DNA from: Fragilaria crotonensis
Taxonomy: Eukaryota; Bacillariophyta; Fragilariophyceae; Fragilariales; Fragilariaceae
DNA length: 43,764 nucleotides
NCBI GenBank assembly: GCA_022925895.1
Contig: JAKSYS010000528.1
Location: 1-43,764, forward strand
Direction: 5' to 3'
Numbering within the stretch: the first letter of the stretch is position 1; each line of letters begins with the position of its first letter. Below are positions 30,618 through 41,359 of the stretch, one piece after another. A program made the translations under genes and the position numbers. The notes beneath the pieces were generated by a model. The model saw only the letters and a list, made by a program, of their open reading frames with translations, did no database searches and was not told the origin of the DNA.

Positions 30618-31430
30618 ACCAACTCGCGACTGTCATCATTTCTGATGTTCACGTCCACCCTTTCGTGTTGTTATAATTCAATGACAATTTCCACGTGATC
30701 CTTCTCGCTTGCCGAGCAGAACGGAGCGCAGCGCAACCATCATCATCGTTGGCATTCGCAACAACCACTGCGTGCTTCAATAACTCCCGAACAATTTGCA
30801 AATGGCCGTCATCACTCGCATATAACAGGGATGTGCGACCGATGGTATTAGTGGCATTCAAAGCCACGGTCGGGCGCTTCTATAAGTCGCGAACACATCT
30901 CAGATGGCTGTCGTCAATGGCACACAAAAGCTATTCGCATTGAATCAAGCAACGGCATTCATATCCATCATGGCAAGCTTCAACAATCAGCGAACAAGTC
31001 CCAAATGACCCTATCCACTCTCCAGGATCAAGGCCGTGGTTTCCATCATCGCTCTTGGTATTCACGACTACCTTGGCGCGCACCGGCAATGTCGAGAGAA
31101 GCACGACCGTCGTCATGCGTGGCAGTCACGTCCACCACATCATGCTTGAACAATTCGCGAGCGTTGTGAAAATAGGGGGGCTCAACAAGCATAATCCTTG
31201 GCATTCGCTTTCCAAAATTCGCAAGCTTGACTAAGTCGCACTCAACGTGCGGGTGACCATTTCACTCGCTAGTATGAGTGCAATTCTGCCATGGCTTGTC
31301 GTGTCATTCACATCCATCGTGCCGCGTTTCAATACGTCGCGAACAACGACTGCATTGCCATGGGTACAAGCCAAGAAGTGGGAGTGCTTCGACAACTTGC
31401 GTACCACAACCCTGATGACTTGCCAAGATT
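30618..31430 (-). pseudogene. Decayed ankyrin-repeat gene, copy 2
   Basis: Minus-strand frames read IGRTSLLYASDDGHLQIVRE, NANDDDGCAALRSA, TTSHGRIALILASE and NAVVVRDVLKRGTMDVND. These are ankyrin-type repeats broken by frameshifts. Nucleotide homology to copy 1 starts sharply at ACCAACTCGCGACTG (30618; 27659 in copy 1). Copy 2 lacks the long C run. Confidence 0.72.
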
Positions 31431-31790
31431 CGGGGCGGTGTAATGAGTTCTCTCCCACGGTATCAAAATAACCCAGCTTCAGAAGCTTGGAACCTTTGCT
31501 GCAGTGCATTCCACGCCTCCCGTCACAGCCCCGTCATCGTCGAAAAAGCCGTTCGCAGTTCCAACCTGACAGAAAATTTGGATACCTCCACCGTTAAAAA
31601 CGTTGCACGATTCGATTCAAAATGAAGCGGACTGGCAACAACGAACAACGTTTTGTCACTCTCCCAGTTTCAGGGTACTATAACTATACTCTTGAAACTC
31701 GACGCCCTTACCCCAACTCCACCCTTTCATTTATCCAATCCATCACATAAACTTCACCTTTCCAGAGGTGGAACCCTGACTTTCGTCGCC

Positions 31791-34700
31791 ATGAAACCCA
31801 TCGCTTTACAGCAGTCGATTCACGATGGTGACGCTGTTGAATCTCGGACGTCCTCTACGGCGTCCGTTTCATCTCGTGCCAACACCGTCAATGCCACAAA
31901 TCGGAATGTAAGGTATTTAGCTCCATTGAACATGGAGAGAACCAGTTTGTGTGTATGAGGTGCATAGGAATGGCGTTTGGATAAACAACGTCGTTTCGAA
32001 TTTGGAAACCTTGGAAAATATCACACATTGGATGCATCATCATATGGATAGAATCTCACGTTTTGTTCTCCTAAATTGAAACTGGCATCAACATCAATCA
32101 ATCGTAATGCCGTAGGATCCTTTCCGTTCAAGATTTCTCAAATCCAAGCATCATCATCCAACGACTCTTTCCCTGATGTTTTAACTGGTACGTATACCGG
32201 TACCACATACTGAGTACTGCTCTTTGTGCGTGTGAGATGGAGATGGCGTATTGTTTGAATGTCGATTGCGTTGATCAGTGATGAGAAATAAAGGATGGGC
32301 GACATCTAATGGGTGTGACAGTGGCGATCCTTTATCTTCCTGCAGACTGAGCGGTGCACCCGCCGACACCCGAAGTGTGAAAGTGGTATGATAGTAGTTG
32401 TACAGCTGGTTTTTTCGTTGAAGCGTCCGAACGTAGGTTGTGTACAATTCGTACCATGCACGCATATTATTTCCATATCCTTTATCAAGTTTTAGTAGCA
32501 GCTGTCTCCTGCGACCATAAAAATCCATCTCTGTCGACATGATGATCACACCTCGTCCTCCTCGTTTCTTGTCTTTGCTTCTTTGAGTGCACTGTTGACG
32601 AAGCCACGATCGAAGTCCAATGCACACCTGTGAGACTTGAACAATTTCATCAGGCGTTGGATTTCGGAGTACAGAAGTCCTTGATCTTCTGTTATACTTG
32701 TGGCGATGAAGTTGTGGGTACGACCTTGCTGCCTCATTCTCTGCTGACTCTCAAAAAAGATGATGGTAAGTACAAATATATGCGCGTGCTCTCGAAGCAA
32801 ACTTTCCCATCCTTTCTTTGGTCAACTCCTTGATTGAACACGTTGAATCTCTCACAAGTTGTTTGAAATTCTCTCGTCCCCTCTTTTGAGATACAGGAAC
32901 CCGTCGGTAGAAAGCCTTTGCGTGACCCCAGCAAAATTCAATGCCTTCCCCTGCTAATTCGGCATGGAACTTTGGTGTTAGAAGTACCGTGATGCCCAGC
33001 TGAGATCCAAGGTACTGAAGTGCCGTTTCCTCATCCTTGAAATCAGCACACTCTGCGATGAGATGGCGTAGGGAATACCGTAAGTCAATCTTCCCTGAAA
33101 TTGTGTCTTTCTTTCCGTCGACAGTGTATTTATCTAACTCACTTGGATCAATCAGTCCTCTTTCCCACAGAACTTGTAGCATGCCTTTAGATTTTCCTTC
33201 CCATCCAGATAGGATTTTGTCGACTTCTTTGTGAGTTTCGATTGAATTGTTTCTTGCCAATTCCTGAAGTTCGGCTTTAGTGTACCCGCGTTTTTGTTGG
33301 AGCGTCACACCCTTTTCGTTGAGCTCTTCAAGAAGGGTCTTCTTTGTTTTTTCAATTGGCTTGCTTCTTTTCCCCATTATTCGATCATGACGTTGTAAGT
33401 CACGTTGCTCTGGTGTCAAATACCATGGGCCACAGTCGTCAGTATTGAATACCATTGACTGTGTGTCTCCGATGCCCAGGGTTGGTGAGTGTGTGCCCAG
33501 ATAACCCTCTTGTGACATTATGACTGTGTCTCTCATCTGCTGTTTTGATCCTCCAAAGTTCTTTTGCATGTTGATCGCACTGAGTGCACCATCACGTTTG
33601 CGAGCGTGTCCCTGAGAATGATCGAACAAAAATACAAAATCGAAGCTTGGATATAGGATTCGTAGGCAATCAACCACATCCTCAAGCTGAAGACTCATGT
33701 GGTATGAATTCCAATAACCCTGATTATTGATTCCGATGAACAAGTATTTTACGAAGGGGGATTCCAACAAAATCGGCTTCCTCGTTGTTCCCAAGATTTC
33801 CATCGCAGCTGTTGTATCGAGGTAATTTCCACCGCCGAGAGCTGCTGTTTGCCTTGCCATATTCACTCTTTGTAACTCATCCTCTGTCATCTGCCTGCCA
33901 AAGCCGAATTCGCGTGACACGAACGCAGAAAGCATATACCCATCGCCCTCCGACTTGGGCAGAAGTGGCACTTGTCCTTTTGGCCCAACCCATTGTTTGG
34001 AGGACAGTAGATACTGCGCGAAGACAGACTCATCTTGACCAATAATCATCAAGGGCCTGACTGATGATGACACTCGTATGCTTGTTTTGCTTCAACATCT
34101 CGCGCTGCCTCTTCTCCCCTTTTGATTCTTGATATGCAATTCTTCCAATAGTCAACGTGAAACTCAACCCGAGTCTCATCAGATATAATATCATAGTAAT
34201 GATGTCCGAAATCTGTGTCTAAGGTCTTGATCGTAGCAGCTTCACTGAGTGGAAGCTGAATCCAACGCCGACAACGTGGCTCAAGCACGGTAAGGTAGTT
34301 CTTGCAGAATGCATTTCGATGTGCGACAACATCTTCACGTTCATGGCCATCGACGTAGAAGCTCTTCCTTCTCGTATCATACTTGAATCCGAGTAATCGC
34401 ATCCAGCGCCATGCTGTTGTGAAGCTCATGTTTTTAAGTCTATGTGCGCGAAGGAATAGCGCAATATCATCCTCATCTTGATCGACATCGACAGGATTGC
34501 TAGTAGGATTAATGGCTGTAGTACTTGTACTCAATGTTGACGTTTCTGCAGTATCTTCGTCTACTACCGATTCACGTTTCCACAACGCAGCCAGCCTTGG
34601 GATTACAGACGAATGAACGAATTGATAGACTGCTTCAATTGAAAGATGTGACAAGTTCTCGACGCCAAATGCAACAATCTGCTCCTTTGCGCATGGAAAC

Positions 34701-36776
34701 ACTTCGAGAACTCGAGGAAGAGGTCGTTTCCACTGAACAGACAAGTTTGGGTTTGGGAAGCATTCAAAATTACGGAACACAATGTTCCAATTTGCGATGG
34801 TTTTATAGAAGGTTGCTTGCGTCATACCAACAGTGTTCAATACCTTACAAGATTCAGTGCAACAGTCTTGCCACGTCCATTCATTCATTTTGCAAGAGCC
34901 AATCGGTACGCATAACAAAGAAACGTCGCCCTTTGCCTGACAGCGCATATCTCAGCTTTGGTACACACGTTGTCGATATCTCTACCTTGCACAACATTCC
35001 TCCAATTATTTTCTTCCTCATGAACGCTTTGAAGCAGTACAATCCTTCTCTGAAGTGCTTCCATTGGAGTTTCAGAATCGAAATCAGTATCATTCCCATC
35101 CTCGCAATTCGTTGTCCCATGTTTCTTTGGTGGTTTGAACACTCGGTATGCCTCTGGGCTACATGGCCAGTAACTTGAGCTAGAAGCATCAGCAGCAATC
35201 ATTACAGCGGCCGCACAGTATCTCCTATCCTTGCTCGTTTGCTCGGTGATTGCTCAACAATGTCTCCGATCCTTCCTCCCGTTGTAGCCTCCGTGTTGAC
35301 AGGTGTAGTTATCATTGTGTCGAGCGGGTCTTGATCTTGTGCTTGGAATGACTAGCACATTTGCGGCTGCTTCCATTACTTTTTCGTTCCATGCACTGTT
35401 AAGTGGACATGGGTACCGTATCTGCCTTGATTTCTCTGTGAAGTAGTAATAGAATGTGTTCTTGTATGTGACTCTGAACACTCCTGTTGTGTTTGATCCA
35501 TCAAATCGGTGCATCAATTCTCCGAAAGAAGCCGACTTGGACATCCCTGTATTGAACCTTCTTACATCAATGACGCCAAGGGACGCATTGACATCAAATC
35601 TCCTAAAGCTTCAGCCCAAGTTGATGCAGGAAGCCAGCAATTTGACAATCTCGGACCATACGTGATGTCTGTTCGAAGTAGCATGACGGCATCAGTCAAA
35701 ATAGCATATTTACCTTTGTCAACCATTGTATCTATAGATTTATCACCAACAGTAGGTTCACTGAGTTACATAGGAAGGTGACTGCAGGAGGTAAATCTAT
35801 AGATTAGAATGGAAATGTTGCAAACGACGGCTTGAAAATCTCATTGTGGAAGCCTTGCTTCCAACACGACAAAGTCCCGCCCTCGTGACGTCATATTGGC
35901 AGTGAAATCGGTCTAGCGTAGAATTAATACTGGGACGTGCGCCCGGATTTTAGAACAGAAAACCAGCTGTACCAGGTACTCGTACTGGCACTCTGCCTGA
36001 CGGCTGATTGGCAGACAGTTTCGTTTCCTGGATGCTACTGTAGTCTGTAGTCTACTCCCTGCATGCATTTCTACAAATGCAAGCGCTCTACCGGTATGAA
36101 ATAGCTACCGGTAGTAGTAGAGGGATGAATGATATCGGATGTATGACATACTATGCATATGTCGTACTCCGTACTCCAGTACTGCGTTTCATCTTCTCGC
36201 GAATTGCGAAACCAGACACATGACATACACAGTATGAGCGTATGAGTCATGACAACATGGCTCGAGACGCCCCCAGACCCCAGACGCGAAACAATTCACT
36301 TACATTTTGTCCTCCTGTATTCATGCAATAATTCCACAGAACATCAGACTGATGTCTTCAATGCGATGTGGAGGGGCTTTAGCAACGGTCAGAGGGCTGT
36401 TTTGATTCCTCTCCTTCAGAGCCTTGTCGTCGAGGCAGGATTAGGAGTGAATCCATTTGCCATGACCGTCATGATGTCTGATGAAATGCAGGACTTCTTT
36501 CGTCATACTGAGGGGACCGAGTCCGAGTCCGAGTCCGTTAAGCATGCCTCAAATGTGTCGAAATTCTATAATGCATTCAGTGACCTTTCTGTTGATGCCT
36601 TGAGAGAGATACTTGCAATGATTGGTGATCGTCCACCACAGTGCGAGAGTGATGAGAGCACAGGAGCATACTCACCACAGTTCGTGGGGGAAAAGGGCAC
36701 ACGATTGTCCACTTTGACGGGTGACGACACAACTGGGCGTCCTGCTGGTGTTGCCAGCAGTCCAAAGGAAGAATAG
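31791..36776 (+). CDS. Ser/Thr-rich family, fourth paralogue, split by a transposon in intron 2
   Basis: Exon 1 31791-31907 (MKPIALQQSIHDGDAVES...ATNRN), intron 31908-32132 (GTAAGG...TTCAAG), exon 2 32133-32187 (ISQIQASSSNDSFPDVLT), intron 32188-36339 (GTACGT...TCCACAG), exon 3 36340-36776; 202 aa. Exon 3 gives the helical domain DVFNAMWRGFSNGQRAVLIP and VKHASNVSKFYNAFSDL, with an acidic Glu/Ser insert. All phases match paralogue C, whose second intron is 490 bp. Here it is 4152 bp because a 3567-bp DNA transposon sits inside on the opposite strand. The exons are intact, so the gene may still be spliced. The function is not known. Confidence 0.72.
32403..35969 (-). mobile_element. IS630/Tc1/mariner-type DNA transposon, 3567 bp
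   Basis: The left end CAGCTGGTTTTTTCG (32403) and the reverse complement of the right end CAGCTGGTTTTCTG (35969) form a terminal inverted repeat with an 11-bp perfect core. Each end abuts a TA dinucleotide (32401-32402 and 35970-35971), the target duplication of this superfamily. Flanks join as TTGTACCAGGTACTCG, which aligns with the uninterrupted intron of paralogue C at about 26760. Minus-strand frames inside encode a DDE transposase. A second inverted pair, ATCTATAGATTTA and TAAATCTATAGAT, lies near the right end (about 35730-35807). Confidence 0.9.
32546..35202 (-). pseudogene. DDE transposase of the IS630/Tc1/mariner-type element (broken frames)
   Basis: Three overlapping minus-strand frames form one protein in order. 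34885-35202 is the N-terminal part, ending RATFLCYAYRLALAK. 34049-34948 has a helix-turn-helix-like WRWMRLLGFKYD and YVDGHEREDVV. 32751-34073 is the catalytic core. The core shows GQDESVF (first Asp, residue 14 of that frame), FLFDHSQGHARKR (second Asp, 151) and FHAELAGEGIEFCWGHAK (Glu, about 379). A SAP/HeH-like helical insert (YTKAELQELARNNSI) lies between. A further piece at 32546-32800 (FKSHRCALDFDRGF) may be the C-terminus after an intron or frameshift. Frames change near 34900 and 34060. The pattern resembles fungal and algal DDE-superfamily transposases of this type. Confidence 0.78.
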
Positions 36777-37158
36777 TGAGAGCGTACAACGCGTCTGAGC
36801 CACATGCTGTACCATCAGGTTGGTCTAGACCTTCACAGTACGAATGCCGTAATTATAGAACCTGACGTTAGCATCCAAAACTTTTCTATCAGTAGTGCAG
36901 AGCCTGGCGACATCGGAAAGGTTCGTATGGACTAGTTGTCCTGCAATCAGTTGTAATGGCGTGTGAGGAATGTAGAAACCCGGTTCATTCTCCTCACGAG
37001 GCTCCACTTCTACTAGTACAAGGCCTTGTCGTTGCCCAATAACGAAACGACGCATGGAAAGGATGGCCTCGCATCACACTTCCTCGTGTTGGCATTCCAA
37101 CAATCCGTGTCGAACTCCCAGTTACTCTTGCGATTTCAGCATTCCTTTTCACAATTGA
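36777..37158 (-). other. Region downstream of the fourth paralogue with a conserved minus-strand frame
   Basis: A minus-strand frame at 36825-37055 (MRRFVIGQRQGLVLVEVEP...PLQLIAGQLVHTNL) is partly conserved at protein level with 27590-27643. It could be a further exon of the gene at 37159-37650 or a decayed part of it. Not resolved. Confidence 0.35.
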
Positions 37159-37650
37159 TTACTGCAAGTCGTATGATGCCCGGTTCAAAAACCGCGAATA
37201 CAGAGTAAAGCATTCAGTATTGAGAACGAGCACTGGATAAATCGAGAGCGGAAACTGTCGAGGTTCGCGTTCTTCAATCCTGGCGAGTTCCACAGCCCAA
37301 TCCATGCTGAATCCATCAGGGAATGGTTCTTCCAGTTCTTCACTCGTCGATTCAACAGTTGAGTACTCGATATCTGGAGAAATTTGGAGTGGCAGCAATC
37401 TCCAGTATCGGCATCCAGTCGACATTGCAATCCTCACTAATCAATCTCAGTTGTTCCTCATGTTCCAACACATGAGCAGGCCCGAGAGGCGGACTCGAAA
37501 GACAACATGGCTCGTGTCTCTGTCTTGCCACCTCGGAAATTCCTTTTGTGTCGTCTTGTAGTAAGCCTTACATCCCAACAACAAAAACACCAACAGAATG
37601 ACAAATGAACACGTCTGGAAACCATTTATGGAACAGTTTCCTCCCACCAT
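37159..37650 (-). CDS. Small membrane or secreted protein, tentative two-exon model
   Basis: Tentative exon 1 37572-37650 (MVGGNCSINGFQTC, then the hydrophobic FVILLVFLLLG), intron 37374-37571 (GTAAGG...TTCTCCAG, 198 bp) and exon 2 37159-37373. Phases match, giving about 97 aa. Exon 2 is acidic (STSEELEEPFPDGFSMDW) and then has LARIEEREPRQFPLSIYPVL, a block also preserved in a broken copy at 30385-30483. That conservation is the main support for coding. The real gene may extend further toward 36825. It is convergent with the fourth paralogue. No family is recognised. Confidence 0.42.
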
Positions 37651-38372
37651 CACTCCCAGACGAGTTCACTCGGTTTCATCAGTACCACTGTCGCATAATT
37701 CACTTGGGGACCCTCCTACCAGTAGTAGTCGTTGTTGTTGTCCATCGTCCATCCCTCATTCTCCTCCTGTAGTATAGTCGTTACTACACGCTTGTCGGTA
37801 TTGTAGTATCGAAAAGTTTGGAATTCCACGACAACCGTTGTAGTTCGTGAGTTGTCCGTGTTTCCGCACCCACACCCATGAATATTGACAACATGACACC
37901 AAAGGGCCAGCAAGACGTAGTATTGTAGCCGACATGTGTGCCAATGGCTTGACAACTTGCAACTGTATGATATTGGAGAACTATTATTAGGTCTCACATT
38001 GCTATTGTCGTCATCGTCGTCATTGCAGCATTGACTGTGTCCGAATGTGAAGGCAAGAAACATGTCATAGCGGGACTGCACGCACTATTGTAGACTGTAG
38101 ACCAATAATTTTAGGCGACTAATACACAGGTTGTGACTGCTATTACGGTGTACAGTGCACAGTGTGTATTATTTTTTGGCGCCGAGTATTGCGCGAACCA
38201 TGAGGATCAAAAGCACGAATGTACACTTCTACTGTGTGTATTGTCCAGTGCATAGTGCATACCGATCCGTGACCAAAATCCGGAGCATGTTCAGGTCGTG
38301 CGGGTCTAATCTCTCAATTCGGGGCACACTCAAGCAACACACACATCCATTACACACTCAATTTGATCCACC
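37651..38372. other. Intergenic, upstream of the OMA1-like gene
   Basis: Contains the divergent promoter region. A minus-strand frame at 37716-38063 (MFLAFTFGHSQCC..., with a poly-Asp run) is too weak to call. Confidence 0.5.
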
Positions 38373-39542
38373 ATGTTGTCTCGTCTTTCTCGATCTCAGT
38401 TTGGTGGACTTGTGCCACTGTTGAAAGTCTCTTCGAATCCTCACTCTATCGTGTTCCATCCGAATCGTTCCTTTTCAACGTTGAATGGATGGAAAGCTCG
38501 ATATACATCCTTTTGGGAACGTCATCGTGTCCGTTTCATCCGGGCGGCCCGATTCGTCAAGTACACTCGTATTCCATTTTTAATTGTATCCATCTATTCC
38601 TTGGGATACCAACAAGGTATTATTGATGATTCTCGCAATCCAGAAGAATGTCGCCAGGCATTGTTGGACAATGTCTTTGCCTCGGTGGGTGTGTCCGATC
38701 GTTCTCACGTTCATACTGTACAGGACGGGGATTCAATGTTAAGAAGTCACAACAAGGACTGCAAACGAATTGCTAAAATTGGTCGTTCCATCGTTCATGT
38801 GGCACGACATTTTGTTCAACAACAACTCGAAACCACAGCGAAAGAAATACGAGCCAAATTGCCACAAGATATTACTAAGGAACAATTTGTTTCCACCTTG
38901 TTGCAGAATTCAGACTTTCAGCAGTGGTACAAGGCGAAAACTCAGTTGGAAGGGAATTGGAGCTATCTCTTGTTGGAAACCAAAGTTCCAAATGCATTTG
39001 TTTCGGAAATTCTTCCCAAGCGGATCTTTGTCACCATTGCCATGCTGGATATCATTGACAATGATGATGAACTCGCTCTGGTTTTGGGACACGAGGTCAG
39101 TCACTTGATTCTCGGACACATGTCGCATCAAAACATGGCCGAAACACTATTGCGGACTCTGGAAATTCTACTCCTAAGTCTTGATCCCACGGAAGGTCTA
39201 TTGTCCCTGGCCGTTGTGGCGTCCCTGGCCGCATTCCGACGTGCCTGTACCGCATCCTTCTCTCGAGATCATGAACGTGAAGCGGATGAATTGGGAATTA
39301 AATTGGCTGCCATGGCATGTTACAACACTCATCGTGCTGCATCGGTCTTTCAACGATTGCATGAGAAGGAACAAGTACCCAGTACGGGGAACAAATTGTT
39401 TTCCTTTGCCAATTCACACCCACCCACTGATGAACGGTATCGTGATTTAGTACTTGCGAGTGAATCTGAGAATGCTGATTCGTATGATAATTGTACAGCT
39501 ATCAAGAAGAAGATGGCGAGTGCTGGATTGAGGTTTTGGTGA
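38373..39542 (+). CDS. OMA1: OMA1-like mitochondrial M48 metallopeptidase
   Basis: 389 aa, uninterrupted, ATG at 38373. Residues 1-60 are Arg/Ser-rich with no acidic residues until position 49, a likely mitochondrial presequence. A membrane segment lies at about 66-80 (RIPFLIVSIYSLGY). The M48 zinc motif HEVSH is at 240-244 inside LALVLGHEVSHLILGH, and the third ligand is Glu303 in DHEREADELGIKL. The conserved SHPPTDERY is near 348-356. OMA1 is an inner-membrane protease that cleaves OPA1-type dynamins and stress signals in animals and fungi; the same role here is inferred. The length and the order of membrane segment before protease fit the family. It has no paralogue in this window. Confidence 0.85.
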   Translation: MLSRLSRSQFGGLVPLLKVSSNPHSIVFHPNRSFSTLNGWKARYTSFWERHRVRFIRAARFVKYTRIPFLIVSIYSLGYQQGIIDDSRNPEECRQALLDNVFASVGVSDRSHVHTVQDGDSMLRSHNKDCKRIAKIGRSIVHVARHFVQQQLETTAKEIRAKLPQDITKEQFVSTLLQNSDFQQWYKAKTQLEGNWSYLLLETKVPNAFVSEILPKRIFVTIAMLDIIDNDDELALVLGHEVSHLILGHMSHQNMAETLLRTLEILLLSLDPTEGLLSLAVVASLAAFRRACTASFSRDHEREADELGIKLAAMACYNTHRAASVFQRLHEKEQVPSTGNKLFSFANSHPPTDERYRDLVLASESENADSYDNCTAIKKKMASAGLRFW

Positions 39543-39670
39543 ATAGTACATGTGAGAAAGGAAAAAAGGAATTGGAGCGGTCAGACGGAAGAGAAGAATT
39601 GGATTGCGATTTTTTTCGTTTCTTTTCCTTCGAAATGCGGGATTTCAGTTGGATGATGTGGCTGACGATG

Positions 39671-40054
39671 TTAAGGCACGCCTTGAACGTTGACGACAAT
39701 GATTGAAGACTTGACTTGTATGAGTGTGTGCTTGGTGGAAATCAAGCAGATGAAAGCTATTGTGGAAATGTATTTGTTTGTGACAAGATTCCAGTGAGCA
39801 ATGGAAGTGTGACGGCTCTCTATTCCCTGGACTATCGAATTAGTGCGTGCTGACAGAACCATTATACTCAGTAGTGACATCACCGGTGACATGAATAGAG
39901 GAGTTATCTCGTCTCGACTGGTTTGTCTCAAACATTTATCCTGGTCGCCGTACTTGATGACACGTGCAACATTTCTCATTTGGGATGCGCTTATATTTCT
40001 GGAGCCCCCTCGAACTGAATTGTGAAGCAGTCGTGTTGCCGTGGTACTAGTCAT
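39671..40054 (-). CDS. Doubtful hypothetical protein, 127 aa, convergent with OMA1-like gene
   Basis: From ATG at 40054 the frame reads MTSTTATRLLHNSVRGGSRN and on to 39671. The N-terminus is basic, like a mitochondrial leader. The first 40 codons lie in the 159-bp tandem repeat. The second repeat unit can be read in the same frame as STATPLLRHSVRGSSTKIS, with mostly conservative changes, which gives some support for coding. No domain is recognised. Confidence 0.3.
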   Translation of the reverse strand: MTSTTATRLLHNSVRGGSRNISASQMRNVARVIKYGDQDKCLRQTSRDEITPLFMSPVMSLLSIMVLSARTNSIVQGIESRHTSIAHWNLVTNKYISTIAFICLISTKHTLIQVKSSIIVVNVQGVP

Positions 40055-40213
40055 GTTATACGTTATCACGACTTGGCTGGTATCCCTCCAACATTTATCC
40101 AGGTTGCCCTATGCGATGACATATCGCCAACATCTCTCATGTGAGATCCGCTAATTTTTGTAGAGCTCCCTCGAACTGAATGGCGAAGCAGTGGTGTTGC
40201 CGTGCTAATAGTC
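39932..40213. repeat. Two-unit tandem repeat, period 159 bp
   Basis: ACATTTATCC...CCCTCGAACTGAAT...GTGTTGCCGTG occurs at 39932-40054 and 40091-40213, with substitutions and small indels. The best-kept block is CCCTCGAACTGAAT. Confidence 0.85.
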
Positions 40214-40548
40214 ACTCCGTGTATTCATATTACAATGATAAGCGCACAGCCATCGCAACACGAAATTGGTTCCACAAAGTTCTCGGTTCGGTGCGAATAA
40301 TGGCTGGATGAAACGCTATGCGGTGCATCCAGCCTTATGTATAGGAACAGATATCGGCGTATACGCGATTGTTTTGCTCCTTGGGATGAATCTCCTTCTA
40401 CATTAGTATCTACCTAACCTTGTGTGCGCATGATGGATACAACAGCTCCATAATTTGGTATAATTCACCGTTCACCGGTATGGTGGCGTGCAATGCCGTG
40501 TAACACTATTCTCCATCGACACCATATCGCTGCATCCTTCTTCATTCG
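40214..40548. other. Intergenic
   Basis: Nothing recognisable; 3' side of the minus-strand secreted-protein gene. Confidence 0.5.
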
Positions 40549-41061
40549 CTACAATTCACCATCCGCTTCTTGCTCCTCATCGGCTAGCACTGGAGTCAAA
40601 ACATCCACCATGTACTCCAAATCATTGCTATGCTGCAAAATGACATAATGCGCCCACTTGCAAGTGACTGGATCGTAAAAATAAGTCCAATATTGTGGAA
40701 TGGATATTGTTTCTTCCGATTGACTCCAGTACGTGGCAATGACACGTAAATGACACCACCCACCATCGGCAGCACAATCAATGTCACGAACATCAATCTT
40801 GAGTTTGGCAATATCAATGGAAAATGCACCAAAGAATTCACGAGGAGATGCCGTCACGGTACCACTCGATGTGCTGGATGTGACCTTGGCATCATCCGCG
40901 TACAACTGATCAATCGCTGGACCCATACCTTGGGACCAATCGTACGAATGCCAGTAATCAATGGCATCCATTGTTTGTTTGTACACATCACAATTGGATG
41001 TTGTCAGATTCAAGATACCAAGAAAGAGAAAGAGCTTGCAAAGGATGTTCTTCGTCATCAT
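40549..41061 (-). CDS. Secreted protein with NTF2/SnoaL-like fold (tentative)
   Basis: 170 aa from ATG at 41061; a second ATG follows directly. Residues 1-22 (MMTKNILCKLFLFLGILNLTTS) form a signal peptide, with likely cleavage before NCDVYK. The rest, about 145 residues, has the rhythm of a SnoaL-like domain: a first helix (MDAIDYWHSYDW), a second (AIDQLYADDAKVTS), then alternating strands rich in aromatic residues (WCHLRVIATYWSQ, IPQYWTYFYD, WAHYVILQHSND). Four Cys are present, which suits an exported protein. No catalytic residues can be assigned. The C-terminus is acidic. It is an intact single-exon gene, with a retroelement relic starting about 300 bp upstream on the other strand. Confidence 0.65.
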   Translation of the reverse strand: MMTKNILCKLFLFLGILNLTTSNCDVYKQTMDAIDYWHSYDWSQGMGPAIDQLYADDAKVTSSTSSGTVTASPREFFGAFSIDIAKLKIDVRDIDCAADGGWCHLRVIATYWSQSEETISIPQYWTYFYDPVTCKWAHYVILQHSNDLEYMVDVLTPVLADEEQEADGEL

Positions 41062-41359
41062 TTTGGAGGAAGGGTGTGGTCAGGATAACTATCAACGACG
41101 TCTTGGTTGATGCGCAAGTCGGAGGATGGGAAGTGTGTGTGCTGTTGCGAGTGAAATGTGATGCGCCGAATTTCGTCGAAACTAACGCAAAACGCAACAA
41201 CAAACCTCCGGTGGACGGGGGCCTCGGACTTTTGGTTCTGGTATGTACATAGCGGTTGTTGAAGTCTAATACGAACGCCGACTCAGCGATATGTCCACCG
41301 GATCTGCAAAGATTGTACGAGTATACACTGTATACGAGTACATGACTGTGTTGGGACCT

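Noticed and set aside
37716..38063. Minus-strand frame with poly-Asp and a hydrophobic stretch
   Set aside because: No paralogue or domain, low-complexity composition, and it lies in the divergent promoter region.
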